The notes: generated by a model not told the origin, from the sequence alone. 64,000 bases of DNA from CBDBEU01 sp965204565 (GCA_965204565.1 CBDBEU010000005.1:1922001-1986000), one strand, 5' to 3'. Positions 35,313 through 44,887 are shown, counted from the first letter of the stretch. Program-made: numbers and translations.

Positions 35313-36689
35313 ATGGCGTATGTTGATGAATACGGACTGACTGTAACGCTGCACAACCCGGCAGCGGTTGCCACTTGGAATGCAACTGTGCATGGCGTTC
35401 TTGCCCACGCCGCGAGCACGCCATGCGCCTTGTCCGCAGTGCGCGAGGAGGCGCCGGAATTTGCACTCGGGCATGCGATGCGCGGCCTTTGCTGCATGAT
35501 CCTGGCGCGCGGCGAGCTGGTCGATATCGCCCGCCACGACCTCGACAATGCCCGCAAGGCGCTTGACGCTAACCCGGCCACCGAGCGCGAAGTGCTCTAT
35601 CTTGATGCGCTGGCCGCGTGGCTGGGTGGCAGCCCGAGCCAGGCTGTCCACATCATGGACCGGATTCTGGTTGATTGGCCAAGGGATGCACTGGCGCTCA
35701 AGATCGGCCATTCGATCCGCTTCATGATGGGTGATCCGGAAGGCATGCGCCGTTCGGTGGCCAGTATGCTCGACTATTATGGCGAAGATCACCCGGCACG
35801 CGGCTACGCCCTTGGCTGCCACGCCTTCGCGCTTGAGGAGACCGGCGACATGACAGCCGCCGAGGCGGCCGGCAAGCGCGCGCTCGAATTTGCGCCCGAC
35901 GATGCCTGGGGACTCCACGCCGTCGATCACGTTTACGACATGACCGCGCGCGCCGCCGATGGCATCAAATGGATCACCAACAACCGGGCGGCCTGGGACG
36001 GAGCCAACAATTTCCGTTTCCATCTATGGTGGCATCTGGCGCTGCATCATTTGGAGCTTGGTGAAGTCGACCGTGTGCTTGAGCTTTACGACACCGAGAT
36101 ACGCTGCGAGCGCACCGACGATTTCCGTGACATTTCCAATGGCACTTCGCTTCTGGCGCGTCTTGAAATCGAGGGCGTTGATGTCGGCTCACGCTGGGAA
36201 GAACTGGCTGAGATCGCCGCCCGCCGGGTTGATGATGCAAGCCTGATTTTCGCCAATCTGCACTATCTGCTGGCGCTTCTGGCAACCGGTCGCAAGGCGG
36301 AAGCTGGCGCCATGATCAACCGTCTGGCTACCGATGCAGCACGCTCCAAGACCGAGATGGAGACTGTCGCGCGCACTGTTGGATTCCCCGCCGCCGAAGC
36401 GCTGCGCGAATTCTGGTCGGGCCATAACGACCAAGCACTTCAGGGGTTGATGAAGGTGCGCCCGCATTTGCAGGCCATCGGTGGCAGCCATGTCCAACGC
36501 GATGTGTTTGAGCGCATCACCATCGAAGCAGCGGTCCGTGCCGGCCGCTTTTCCACCGCCGAAGCGCTGATTGCCGATCGCGATCAGTTTCGCGGTACCT
36601 CAGACCGTTTTTCTGCAAGTCGCAGCACCGCTGCCGACGCATCCTCACCAGCCGCCGGCCCCGAACCGGGGCTGGCACGTCAAGCGTGA
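35313..36689 (+). CDS. TTC38-like tetratricopeptide repeat protein
   Basis: The 458-residue protein starts MAYVDEYGLTVTLHNPAAVA and has helical repeats throughout, including ALGHAMRGLCCMILARGE, NPATEREVLYLDALAAWLGG and GWGL-type HAVDHVYDMTARAADGIKWI. FRFHLWWHLALHHLELGEVD is a strong signature of the TTC38 family, found from bacteria to animals. The biochemical role is not established. The ATG at 35313 with GGAG eight bases upstream is preferred. There is no signal peptide. It lies just beyond the IS1380 remnant and is intact. Confidence 0.85.
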   Translation: MAYVDEYGLTVTLHNPAAVATWNATVHGVLAHAASTPCALSAVREEAPEFALGHAMRGLCCMILARGELVDIARHDLDNARKALDANPATEREVLYLDALAAWLGGSPSQAVHIMDRILVDWPRDALALKIGHSIRFMMGDPEGMRRSVASMLDYYGEDHPARGYALGCHAFALEETGDMTAAEAAGKRALEFAPDDAWGLHAVDHVYDMTARAADGIKWITNNRAAWDGANNFRFHLWWHLALHHLELGEVDRVLELYDTEIRCERTDDFRDISNGTSLLARLEIEGVDVGSRWEELAEIAARRVDDASLIFANLHYLLALLATGRKAEAGAMINRLATDAARSKTEMETVARTVGFPAAEALREFWSGHNDQALQGLMKVRPHLQAIGGSHVQRDVFERITIEAAVRAGRFSTAEALIADRDQFRGTSDRFSASRSTAADASSPAAGPEPGLARQA

Positions 36690-36826
36690 TCCACACCGTT
36701 GTATGCGGCCATGCTCGCTTGCCAGACCGGGAACCATCGGTCTAGAATCCTTTTTGCGAAGTTTGCCTTGTGCCGCGATCACACCAACGCCGCAAAACAG
36801 TCTTGTTGAAACAGTCCAAAGAACCG

Positions 36827-37996
36827 ATGCGGCCGCCAACCGCTTTCGATGACGTCATGCGCGCGCCGCGCGATTTGCGGCTCGACTTTTTTCGCGGCCT
36901 CGGCATGTTCATCATTTTCATCGCCCACACGCCGGGAAATTGGTGGACATTGTGGATTCCTGCCCGTTTCGGCTTTTCCGACGCCACCGAGATCTTTGTC
37001 TTCTGTTCCGGCATGGCGTCGGCAATCGCCTTTGGCCGCGTGTTCGAGCTTCATGGCTGGTGGATCGGCGCGGGCCGGGTGATCTATCGCATCTGGCAGG
37101 TCTACTGGGCCCATATCGGCCTGTTTCTGGCCATCACCGCGATGCTGGTGGTGTTCAACGATCTTGCGCTGACCGAACGCAACTATATTGCCCGCCTCAA
37201 TCTGGTGGTGTTTTTCAAGAACCCGCAGGAAAATCTGTTCGGGCTTTTGACGCTCACCTATGTGCCCAACTACTTCGACATCCTGCCTATGTATCTGTGC
37301 ATTCTGGCGCTGCTGCCGATTGTCGTCGCATTGGCACGGCTGAACCCCGCCTATGCCAGCGCCTTTATCGCAGTGATTTGGCTGCTTGCCAATTTCAAGA
37401 TTCTGGCCTTGCCGGCCGAGCCGTGGTCGGAGCGCAAATGGTTCTTCAACCCCTTTGGCTGGCAGTTGGTGTTCTTTACCGGCTTTGCCTTCGTGCGAGG
37501 TTGGATAAAACCGCCGCCAATCGATCGCCGGTTGGTCATCGCGGCAATCGTCATCATTCTGGTAACGGTGCCGGTTGCCTATTTCCGCCTGTGGCGGGAG
37601 TTTTCCGAGTTGCGCGAATTGCGCACCGAGCTCAAGCCGCTGACCAGCAAGTCGAGCTTCGGCATCTTGCGCTACGTCCATTTCCTGGCGCTTGCCTATC
37701 TTGCCTGGGCGGCGGCCGGCGAGGCCGGGCGCCGGCTTCAGGGCACCGGCATCTGGGACCGGTTTGTCACCGTCGTGCGGCGGGTGGGTCAGCAATCGCT
37801 TGCCGTATTCATTGTCAGCCTGGTGATTGCCCAGTTCATGGCCTTCATGCTCGATATTACCGGCAAGTCCTACCTGACCATGGCGGCGGCCAATTGCACC
37901 GGCTTTGCGCTGTTGATCGCGGTTGCTTATTCGGTCCGCTGGTTCAAGTCCGAACCATGGCGAAAACCGCCGCCCGAGCGGCTTGCCGAAACGTGA
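36827..37996 (+). CDS. opgC: OpgC: osmoregulated periplasmic glucan succinyl-modification membrane protein
   Basis: OpgC proteins are inner-membrane acyltransferase-3-like enzymes that add succinyl groups to periplasmic glucans. After RAPRDLRLDFFRGLGMFIIF come about ten hydrophobic helices, with FSDATEIFVFCSGMASAIAFG and the FDILPMYL loop, as in rhizobial OpgC. The start could be the ATG at 36827 or 36857; the 389-residue version is given. It precedes opgG and opgH by a short gap, completing a glucan synthesis cluster. Confidence 0.88.
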   Translation: MRPPTAFDDVMRAPRDLRLDFFRGLGMFIIFIAHTPGNWWTLWIPARFGFSDATEIFVFCSGMASAIAFGRVFELHGWWIGAGRVIYRIWQVYWAHIGLFLAITAMLVVFNDLALTERNYIARLNLVVFFKNPQENLFGLLTLTYVPNYFDILPMYLCILALLPIVVALARLNPAYASAFIAVIWLLANFKILALPAEPWSERKWFFNPFGWQLVFFTGFAFVRGWIKPPPIDRRLVIAAIVIILVTVPVAYFRLWREFSELRELRTELKPLTSKSSFGILRYVHFLALAYLAWAAAGEAGRRLQGTGIWDRFVTVVRRVGQQSLAVFIVSLVIAQFMAFMLDITGKSYLTMAAANCTGFALLIAVAYSVRWFKSEPWRKPPPERLAET

Positions 37997-38116
37997 TGTT
38001 CAAGTCCCATTCACCACGGATTGAACATGATTTGCGGCGGCACCATGTTTCCGCTGGAATGATCACGCGCTATCCACCTGATTTGTAGGCCTTTTGGCGA
38101 AAGAGCATGTGAGTTG

Positions 38117-39649
38117 ATGGATCGTCGGGCGTTTTTGGCGATGAGCGCGGTTTCAGCCGCGGTCTTGGCGCGGCCTGGACGTTCGCTTGCCGAACCGTTT
38201 GAAATTGCGTTTGGCTCGGATGAGCCGTTCTCGCCGGATTATGTCCGCGAGTTGGCGGCGAAGCTGGCGCGGCGCAGCTTCGTGCCGCTGGCAAGCGTCC
38301 CCGACGCCTGGACCAAGCTCGACTATGACCAGTATCGTCAGATCCAGTTCCGTCCCGAGGCGTCCCTGTGGCGCGGCACCGCAAACCCCTTCGAGGTGCA
38401 ATTATTCGCGCCCGGCTTTTATTTTCGTGAAGGGGTTTCGATTTCTCTGGTCGAGGGCGGCCTTCAGCGCCGCCTCAAATTCGATCGCGGTGCATTCAAG
38501 TTTGCAAAGCGCGTGCCGCAGCTCCCCGATGGCGGCGGCCTCAATTATTCCGGGTTTCGCGTGCATACTGCCATTAACACCCCCGATCGCCGCGAGGAGT
38601 TCGCGGTGTTTCAGGGCGCTTCCTATTTTCGCGGAGTCGGCAAGGGGCAGGCCTACGGACTGTCGGCGCGTGGTCTGGCAATCGACACCGCCGAACCCGA
38701 TGGTGAGGAGTTTCCGGTATTTCGTGCATTCTGGATCGAGACCCCGGACGGTGACGCGCGCTCTGTACGCATCCACGCGCTGCTCGATTCGCCGAGTGTC
38801 GCCGGCGCCTACCGCTTTGATGTGGTCCCGGGTAACGCGACCGTGATGGACATTGAGGCAACGCTCTATCCGCGCCGCAACCTGTCCCACATCGGCATCG
38901 CGCCGCTCACCAGCATGTTCCTTTACGATGAGACCAATCGCGACCATTTCGATGATTTCCGCCCAGCGGTTCATGATTCCGAGGGGCTGATGGTGATCAA
39001 CGGCAATGGCGAGCAGATTTGGCGGCCGCTGGCCAATCCGAGCCGGCTTCAGATCAGCCAGTTTCTCGACAACAACCCGCGCGGTTTCGGCCTCGTGCAA
39101 CGCAATCGTGCACTTGGCGCCTTTTCTGATCTGGAGGCACGATATGAAAAGCGCCCAAGCGCTTGGGTGATCCCGGCCGATGGCTGGGGCAGGGGATCGG
39201 TGGAACTGGTCGAAATACCGACGCGGCGCGAAATCAACGACAATATCGTTGCCTATTGGCGCCCTTCCGCATCGATGATGATGGGCGGGCGCTATGATCT
39301 CAAATACCGGCTGTTGTGGTGTTGGCAGCCTCCCGAGCCAACGCGCCGGCTGATCAAGGTGATCAACACATCGATGGGTGCCAAGGGCAAGACCAGACGC
39401 CGGGTTGTCATTGATTTTGAAACCGGTGAGGCGCCCCTGCCTGATCCCGATGACATCAGGGTCGATATGTGGGTGCGCCCGGGCACTGCCAGCAAGCCAG
39501 TACTGCAGAAGCACCCGTACACCGGCGGGCTGCGTCTGGCGTTCAGCTTCGATCCCGAAGGCGCCGATCTGTTGGAGCTGCGCGCGCAGTTGCGCCGCCC
39601 CGACCGCCGGGCGCTGAGTGAAGTCTGGCTCTACCGGTGGACAAGCTGA
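38117..39649 (+). CDS. opgG: OpgG/OpgD-type periplasmic glucan biosynthesis protein
   Basis: A 510-residue periplasmic protein needed for backbone formation of osmoregulated periplasmic glucans. The N-terminus MDRRAFLAMSAVSAAVLARP has the twin-residue RR and hydrophobic stretch of a Tat-type signal, as in OpgD. The mature region shows the OpgG hallmarks YDQYRQIQFRPEASLWR, LFAPGFYFREGV, FQGASYFRGVGKGQAYGLSA and WWQPPEP-like elements. The stop overlaps the opgH ATG by 1 bp. OpgG and OpgD are hard to tell apart by eye. Confidence 0.93.
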   Translation: MDRRAFLAMSAVSAAVLARPGRSLAEPFEIAFGSDEPFSPDYVRELAAKLARRSFVPLASVPDAWTKLDYDQYRQIQFRPEASLWRGTANPFEVQLFAPGFYFREGVSISLVEGGLQRRLKFDRGAFKFAKRVPQLPDGGGLNYSGFRVHTAINTPDRREEFAVFQGASYFRGVGKGQAYGLSARGLAIDTAEPDGEEFPVFRAFWIETPDGDARSVRIHALLDSPSVAGAYRFDVVPGNATVMDIEATLYPRRNLSHIGIAPLTSMFLYDETNRDHFDDFRPAVHDSEGLMVINGNGEQIWRPLANPSRLQISQFLDNNPRGFGLVQRNRALGAFSDLEARYEKRPSAWVIPADGWGRGSVELVEIPTRREINDNIVAYWRPSASMMMGGRYDLKYRLLWCWQPPEPTRRLIKVINTSMGAKGKTRRRVVIDFETGEAPLPDPDDIRVDMWVRPGTASKPVLQKHPYTGGLRLAFSFDPEGADLLELRAQLRRPDRRALSEVWLYRWTS

Positions 39650-41541
39650 TGGCGTCGCAAGCCTCCCCTTGCAAACTTCCTCTGCCCATGCCGGCTCAGG
39701 ATTTGGCGCGCCCGTTCCGTGACCATACTGCACCTAGGCCTAGTGCCGACCGCGCGGCCGTTGCGCTTCGCCTCGCCGTCGCGCTGGTGGTTGTGGCGCT
39801 AACTGCTGGTTTCGGGCGCGAAATGGTCGATATTCTGGCCAAGGGCGGATTGTCGGTGCTTGAGATCGTCATGGCGGTATCGTTCATCGCTAGCTTTTTC
39901 TGGATCGCCCTGTCGGCGATCAATGCCCTGGCTGGTGCGGCGATGATCGCAACCGGTCTTGCGCCATGTCCGACAAGTCGGACGCGGCACGGCCGACCGC
40001 ATCTTGGCGTGGCCCTGCTGGTGCCGACCTTCAACGAGGATCCCAATCTGGTCTTCGGCAATGCTGTCGCGGTGTTGAAGGCGCTTGAAGGCCATTCCAC
40101 CGGTCACCGTTTTTCGCTGTTCACTCTGTCGGATTCCACCGACCCGGTGATTCTGGCGCGTGAAGCCGAAGCCTTGCGCGCCGCGCAGATGGAATTCGGC
40201 GCAGCCTGCCCGATCCACTATCGCCACCGCGCCAACAATATCGGCCGCAAGGCTGGAAATATCACCGATTGGTGCCGTGGCTGGGGCGGCGGATTTGACG
40301 CTTTTGTGGTTCTCGATGCCGACAGTCTGATGAGCGACAGCGCCATTGTGGCGCTTGCCGATGCACTGGCTGCCGACAGCTCCGCCGGACTGATCCAGTC
40401 GGTTCCGCGTCTGATCAAGGCAGAGACATTGTTCGGCCGCATGCAGCAATTCGCCACCGCCGCCTACGGTCTTCCCCTGGCCGCTGGCCAGGCCCTGTGG
40501 TCGCGCGGCGAAGGCAATTACTGGGGTCACAATGCGATCATCAGGACGCGCGCCTTTGCCGCGTCCGCCGGCCTGCCGCAACTGCCGGGCCGGCGGCCAT
40601 TCGGCGGCTCGGTGATGAGCCATGATTTTGTCGAGGCAGCGCTTATGCGCCGTGCCGGCTGGCGGGTGCGGATGCTGCCGGCGCTGACCGGCTCTTTTGA
40701 GGAAACCCCGCCAACTTTGGTCGACAATGCGTTGCGCGACCGGCGCTGGTGCCAGGGCAATTTGCAGCATCTGGGCGTGGTCGGCGCCGCTGGTCTGCAT
40801 GCCGTCAGCCGTTTCCATCTGCTTCAGGGTGTAATGGCTTATGTGTCGTCCTTCCTGTGGCTGTTGTTCCTTGCCGCGGGCACCGCGCTGGTGCTGCAGG
40901 CAGGTGCCATGCCGGTCGACTATTTCCCCGAGCCCCACATGTTTTTCCCGTCTTGGCCGATGATCGATTCCGAGCGCGCCATGACCTTGCTGTTGATGAC
41001 CATCGCGGTCCTGCTGGTGCCCAAGCTCGCCGGCATCGCCATCGTCATTGCCCGCCGCCGGGCTTGGTCCTCCTGGGGTGGATGGGGCCCGATATTGGGC
41101 TCGGCGCTGGCTGAAATTGCGCTGTCCGCGGTGATCGCGCCAATTCTGATGGTGCAGAACACCATGTCGCTACTGCGCACCGTGACCGGCGTCGATGCCG
41201 GGTGGCGCCCGCAACGGCGGCAGGCTGGGGCGCTGCGCTTTGGCGTGCTTGTGCGTTTTCATATCGTCGAGACGTTGATTGGCCTGGTGTTATGCGCGGC
41301 GATGGCGGCGAGCATGATGCCTTTGTGGCTTGCGCCGATCGCCATCAGCCTTACCGCATCAGTGCCGATTTCAGCACTGACCTCGCGCGTCATTCGCCGG
41401 TCGCACTCACGCCTGTTTGCGGTACCCGAACGCCTTGATCCGCCGCATGTGCTTCAGGCGGCACTGGCCCACGGCGCCGCGATCAACCGCGCCACCGCCG
41501 CAGCCGAGACGCCGGCCCTGGCGGCAGCGCACCGGGCCTGA
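39649..41541 (+). CDS. opgH: OpgH glucan glucosyltransferase
   Basis: This inner-membrane family-2 glycosyltransferase polymerises beta-1,2-linked glucose for periplasmic glucans. The 630 residues have two N-terminal helices (about 45-105), a GT2 domain with LLVPTFNEDP, VVLDADSLM (DxD) and the QRRWCQGNLQH-type motif (RDRRWCQGNLQHL), then four to five C-terminal helices. The ATG at 39649 overlaps the opgG stop. A 20-bp tandem duplication spans its stop codon. Confidence 0.94.
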   Translation: MASQASPCKLPLPMPAQDLARPFRDHTAPRPSADRAAVALRLAVALVVVALTAGFGREMVDILAKGGLSVLEIVMAVSFIASFFWIALSAINALAGAAMIATGLAPCPTSRTRHGRPHLGVALLVPTFNEDPNLVFGNAVAVLKALEGHSTGHRFSLFTLSDSTDPVILAREAEALRAAQMEFGAACPIHYRHRANNIGRKAGNITDWCRGWGGGFDAFVVLDADSLMSDSAIVALADALAADSSAGLIQSVPRLIKAETLFGRMQQFATAAYGLPLAAGQALWSRGEGNYWGHNAIIRTRAFAASAGLPQLPGRRPFGGSVMSHDFVEAALMRRAGWRVRMLPALTGSFEETPPTLVDNALRDRRWCQGNLQHLGVVGAAGLHAVSRFHLLQGVMAYVSSFLWLLFLAAGTALVLQAGAMPVDYFPEPHMFFPSWPMIDSERAMTLLLMTIAVLLVPKLAGIAIVIARRRAWSSWGGWGPILGSALAEIALSAVIAPILMVQNTMSLLRTVTGVDAGWRPQRRQAGALRFGVLVRFHIVETLIGLVLCAAMAASMMPLWLAPIAISLTASVPISALTSRVIRRSHSRLFAVPERLDPPHVLQAALAHGAAINRATAAAETPALAAAHRA

Positions 41542-41562
41542 CGGCAGCGCACCCGGCCTGAC
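41523..41562 (+). repeat. 20-bp tandem duplication across the opgH stop
   Basis: GGCAGCGCACCGGGCCTGAC is followed directly by a copy with one mismatch. The first copy contains the opgH stop codon. Confidence 0.9.
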
Positions 41563-41595
41563 GGCAAACCCGATTGAACCTCTTCGCATGGCACC

Positions 41596-41760
41596 TCAGT
41601 TCGGGTCCGGCTTTGCCGGCAAGCTGCGCAGATAGGCGATGATTGCTTTCAGATCGTCCGGCTTGATATTGGCGTAGCAGGCATATCCCATCGTGTGGGT
41701 GGGGGGCATGATTCCGGAAACCAGTGAGGACACCCGAAGCGGATTTTTCTTAAATGATTA
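41596..41760 (-). pseudogene. C-terminal fragment of a c-type cytochrome
   Basis: The minus strand encodes SSLVSGIMPPTHTMGYACYA then NIKPDDLKAIIAYLRSLPAK, the end of a class I cytochrome c with the axial-Met loop and final helix. The N-terminal CxxCH part is not found upstream. The fragment adjoins the phage-like module, so that module or an insertion probably removed the rest. Confidence 0.65.
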
Positions 41761-42082
41761 CAAGATGATGGAAACAATCCGGAAAAAGCGCCTATTCCGG
41801 ACAAATCCCCGCGTCTCAAAGCAGTCGCCGATCATGAAACGTCGAGGAAAGTGGCGGGACATGGTCGCGAATGTCCGCAACAATGCTCGGAAACATTGGG
41901 GTTTCGGCGCTATCGGCAAAAAAGACGGCTGGATTGGGTGCCAGGCGGCCAGCGGTGAAGTGGGACGCCGCGTCCCAGATAAACTGAACCCGGACAAAAT
42001 GGCGTTTAGCGTTGATTTTGAAGAGGTTTTTGCCGCGAAGCAAATGTCGCAACGAGATCAGCAAGCCAGAGAAGTGGGGCGG
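41761..42082. other. No supportable gene between cytochrome fragment and S24 gene
   Basis: Overlapping short frames on both strands lack recognisable motifs; an 82-codon minus-strand frame (41816-42064) downstream of the S24 gene cannot be assigned. Confidence 0.4.
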
Positions 42083-42697
42083 TCAGATATTGATGCGGCA
42101 GGTCACATGCCGGACGGGCAGACAGTCGCTCAGGTGCCGATTGGCCATGACCGGCCAGACCGGGTTCAGGCTTTCAAGGTTCCATTCGCCAGGCACACCG
42201 CTGTCCGGTCTTCGCAGCCGCTTGATATAGGCATCGACGTTTTCCAGGGTCACCGCACAATAGTGGCCGATCGGGTTTTCGAGATTGGCGCGACCGGGAT
42301 CATCCCGACACATGTAAAGCCGGTCACCGTCACCATAGACCGGCGTCATGGATTTGCCCTTCACCTCAAGACAAAAGAGATGGCCGCGCATCCGCATGAA
42401 GGTTCCGGGCGGCAATGCCGCTTCATCGGTCGAGCCGTTGTCCGGCACACAGGTGACTGACGTGTCATCGGGAAAATCGTCACCGCCAGCGGAGATGAAG
42501 TCCATCAATGGCACTTTCTGAGGTGTAGACGACAAGTCGTCATCAAATGAATAGGTGAGATTGATGCCAGGTCGCTGAAAAAGATTTTCCACGATGTAAA
42601 ATGACGTCTCTCTTTCAGCCAGGATATTCTTGATGAGGTGTTCACTGTTCACGGCGTCGATACCTGTTTCCAGACAAAATTTCTGGATGGTTAACAT
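42083..42697 (-). CDS. S24 (LexA/CI-like) repressor-peptidase, phage-type
   Basis: The 204-residue protein ends in an S24 self-cleavage domain. The serine nucleophile is S116 in EVKGKSMTPVYGDGDRLYM, and the lysine base is K159 in NVDAYIKRLRR. Such proteins are phage or SOS-type repressors that autocleave on DNA damage. The first 60 residues show no convincing helix-turn-helix, unlike most CI proteins, so DNA binding may be degenerate or supplied by a partner. The gene is divergent from a Cro-like gene, and the two start codons overlap by two bases. Confidence 0.75.
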   Translation of the reverse strand: MLTIQKFCLETGIDAVNSEHLIKNILAERETSFYIVENLFQRPGINLTYSFDDDLSSTPQKVPLMDFISAGGDDFPDDTSVTCVPDNGSTDEAALPPGTFMRMRGHLFCLEVKGKSMTPVYGDGDRLYMCRDDPGRANLENPIGHYCAVTLENVDAYIKRLRRPDSGVPGEWNLESLNPVWPVMANRHLSDCLPVRHVTCRINI

Positions 42698-42947
42698 GAA
42701 TGCGAATGTTCTCATCGAATTGGCGGAAATCCTGGCGGCCCATCAGGGCGTCACACGTTGGGCCGTCTCCCGGCGCATTTTCGGTCGCGGCGATGTGTTT
42801 TCGCGGTTGATGGATGGGCGGGACTGCGTTCACTCCACCATTGAAAGTGCTGCCCGCTGGTGCGGTGAGAACCGGCCGGAAGACCTTGCATGGCCAGAAG
42901 AGATCATGCGCCCGGATCGTCATGTTGATCAGGAGCGGGTCGCATGA
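42696..42947 (+). CDS. Small Cro-like helix-turn-helix protein
   Basis: An 83-residue protein with a likely helix-turn-helix (ELAEILAAHQGVTRWAVSRR, then IFGRGDVFSRLMDGRDCVHS). The tail NRPEDLAWPEEIMRP is seen in small phage-type regulators. Its place, divergent to an S24 repressor and first in a small plus-strand operon, is that of Cro or an early regulator in a lysogeny switch. The ATG at 42696 overlaps the divergent start. The stop overlaps the next ATG (ATGA). Confidence 0.6.
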   Translation: MNANVLIELAEILAAHQGVTRWAVSRRIFGRGDVFSRLMDGRDCVHSTIESAARWCGENRPEDLAWPEEIMRPDRHVDQERVA

Positions 42948-43210
42948 AGATGAAAACGATCAAGCCACCCAGGCGCATTGTCCGCGCCCGCATGAAAATT
43001 CTGGACGACACGCGCACCGTTGCCGGTGAGCCGAACTCCGAAAAGCTGTTGGCGGTTCTGTCTTACACGGGCTGCCAATGCCTGGCGTTGCAAGACCGGA
43101 GAAGCATGACGCCTGAACAGGGCATCGCCCCGATCCAGCACGACATCCAGCAAGGCAATCCGGATGCGATCCGGAACATCATGTCCGTGCCCGCTCAGGA
43201 CACAGCATGA
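42944..43210 (+). CDS. 88-residue phage-type protein, unknown function
   Basis: A basic N-terminus (MKMKTIKPPRRIVRARMKIL) is followed by an uncharacterised helical region ending GNPDAIRNIMSVPAQDTA. No family is recognised. It overlaps the Cro-like gene by 4 bp (ATGA) and the next ORF by 4 bp, so all three are translationally coupled early genes of the module. Confidence 0.5.
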   Translation: MKMKTIKPPRRIVRARMKILDDTRTVAGEPNSEKLLAVLSYTGCQCLALQDRRSMTPEQGIAPIQHDIQQGNPDAIRNIMSVPAQDTA

Positions 43211-43298
43211 TGCGTTGGCTTCAAGACCTTTGCGCGTTCATCGCGCCGGCCTTTCTTGTTGGCGTGATTCCGTGGGGATATCAGCGACGGAGGGTACG
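43207..43298 (+). pseudogene. Small membrane ORF cut by IS5-family element
   Basis: An ATG inside the previous stop begins MMRWLQDLCAFIAPAFLVGV, one hydrophobic helix, then basic residues. The frame then enters the IS5-family sequence at about 43295 and continues only as read-through. It looks like a phage-type small membrane protein truncated by the insertion. Confidence 0.45.
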
Positions 43299-44274
43299 AT
43301 GGATGCACAGCGCGGGTTGTTCGATCCGGATGAGCGGTATGCGGCGTTATCGAAGGCGGGAGATCCGCTGGAGCGGCCTGCCGGGGTTATCGACTTCGAG
43401 CTCTTCCGGCCAGAGTTGCCGGCCAGAGTTGGATGCGACGCTTGATCGTTCCGATGGCAGGCAAGGCGGGCGGGCGCCGGACGAGACGACCATCCGGCGA
43501 TTCCGGGAAGCCCTGGTGCGGACCGGCGCGGTGGAGAAACTCTTCGCCCGGTTCGACGCGCATCTTAAGGACGCCGGATATCTCGCTCGGATATCCCGCC
43601 ATGGGCGGGCTGATCATGCCACCATCGTGGCGGCCCCGCGCCAGCGCATGACCGATGCCGGGAAGGAGATCGTCAAGGGCGGGGGCATCCCGCCTGATTG
43701 GCAGGCCAATCCCCGGAAACCGGCGCAAAAGGATCGCGACGCGCGTTGGACGCTCAAGCCAGGGCGCAGGAAGACGCGCCCGGACGGCATGGCGATGGGC
43801 GCAATCGCCACGCCGGTGTTCGGCTGCAAATCCCATATCAATGCCAACCGGCGCCACGGCTTCGTCCGGACATGGATCGTCACCGACGCCGCCCGGCATG
43901 ACGGACACGTAGCGGGCGGGCTTCCGGATCAGGCGAACACCGGCTCGACTGCCACCGACTCGACTGTCCGGGCGGACACGGCGTATCGGTCGCAGAAGAA
44001 CGATAAGAAAATCGCCCGGGCCGGGCTGACCCCGAAGGTCCATTTCCGCCGTCCGCCCGGCAAGCCGATGCCCGTGCATCACGAGAGGGCCAATGCCGCA
44101 TGGTCGAAGGTCCGATCCGCGATCGAACATCCCTTCGTCGGGATGAAGACACGAATGGGGCTCTTCGTCCGCACCATCGGCATCGACCGGGCGAGGGCCA
44201 GGATCGGCATGGCCAACATCGCATTCAACATGAAACGGCTGCTGTTCCGGGAGCGCAAAGGCGCCGTGGCATAG
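43296..44274 (+). pseudogene. IS5-family transposase pseudogene, second copy
   Basis: The N-terminus (MDAQRGLFDPDERYAALSKA...DFELFRPEL) is in one frame. After an 11-bp direct repeat at 43408 the rest continues in another, to RIGMANIAFNMKRLLFRERK. About 45 residues are missing between GRQGGRAP and TTIRRFREAL. Recognisable parts include FARFDAHLKDAGYLA, APRQRMTDAGKEIVKGGGIP, TVRADTAYRSQKNDK and the terminal MGLFVRTIGIDRARARIGMA. It is better preserved than the 8.6-9.5 kb relative but still inactive. Confidence 0.85.
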
Positions 44275-44395
44275 CCCGGCCCCAGGAAACCAGATCCCGA
44301 ACCACAACCCAGGCAAAGGGCCGACCCGCATCGCGGCCGTAAAGGCGCTCTCGTCACCCGATTCCAGGCAGAAGACAAGGGGTCTTCACGGTGGC

Positions 44396-44600
44396 CATAT
44401 GGCGAACCCGGCGGACGAAGCGGTTGCAGAGCGTCTTCTTCGGCCCGTAGATATCGGCTCAGTCGGCCCGGCGACCGCCACAGTACAGCACATGGATGAT
44501 CCCGCTCAGCACACGACGATCATCAACGCGGTTCTTGCCGCGCACATCAGTCGGCAGAAGCGGCGCGATCCGAGCCTACTGATAATCGGAAAACCAGAAG
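44396..44600 (-). mobile_element. IS5/IS427-group OrfA fragment, second copy
   Basis: Minus strand: LLPTDVRGKNRVDDRRVLSG, then IIHVLYCGGRRAD, an in-frame stop, and DIYGPKKTLCNRFVRRVR. This is the OrfA middle of IS427-group elements and is close at DNA level to 16597-16770. Confidence 0.7.
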
Positions 44601-44887
44601 AAATCATACATCTCGTTACCTCCTCATCGGAGGCAATGAACCATTCTCAGATCAAATAGGGAAGACGTTTATTATGTACAGACGCTATAAATACGGCAAA
44701 AACGGCGAATCTCATCGTTTTCTACAACTAAAAAGCGGTTTTTATCTCAATCTTGAAACAATTTCTACATGAATCTATTGAATCAAGCGTGAATAAATCT
44801 GCAAGCCTACATTTAGATTGTAATCTCTGTGATCGCTATCACATAAGCTGCGGAATTGGCCCGCTCTGTTTCAGTCAGACGGTGTTT
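44601..44887. other. AT-richer spacer downstream of the ybdK-like gene
   Basis: About 290 bp of clearly lower GC than the surroundings (for example TTTATTATGTACAG and TATAAATACG). No gene is supportable. It separates the IS fragment from the 3' end of the minus-strand ligase gene. Confidence 0.5.

Noticed and set aside
38402..39733. 443-codon minus-strand ORF inside opgG
   Set aside because: The plus strand encodes a complete OpgG coupled to opgH; the antisense product is low-complexity Arg/His-rich.
41693..42460. 255-codon plus-strand ORF opposite the S24 gene
   Set aside because: The minus strand contains the S24 Ser-Lys motifs with normal spacing; the plus-strand frame lacks any domain.
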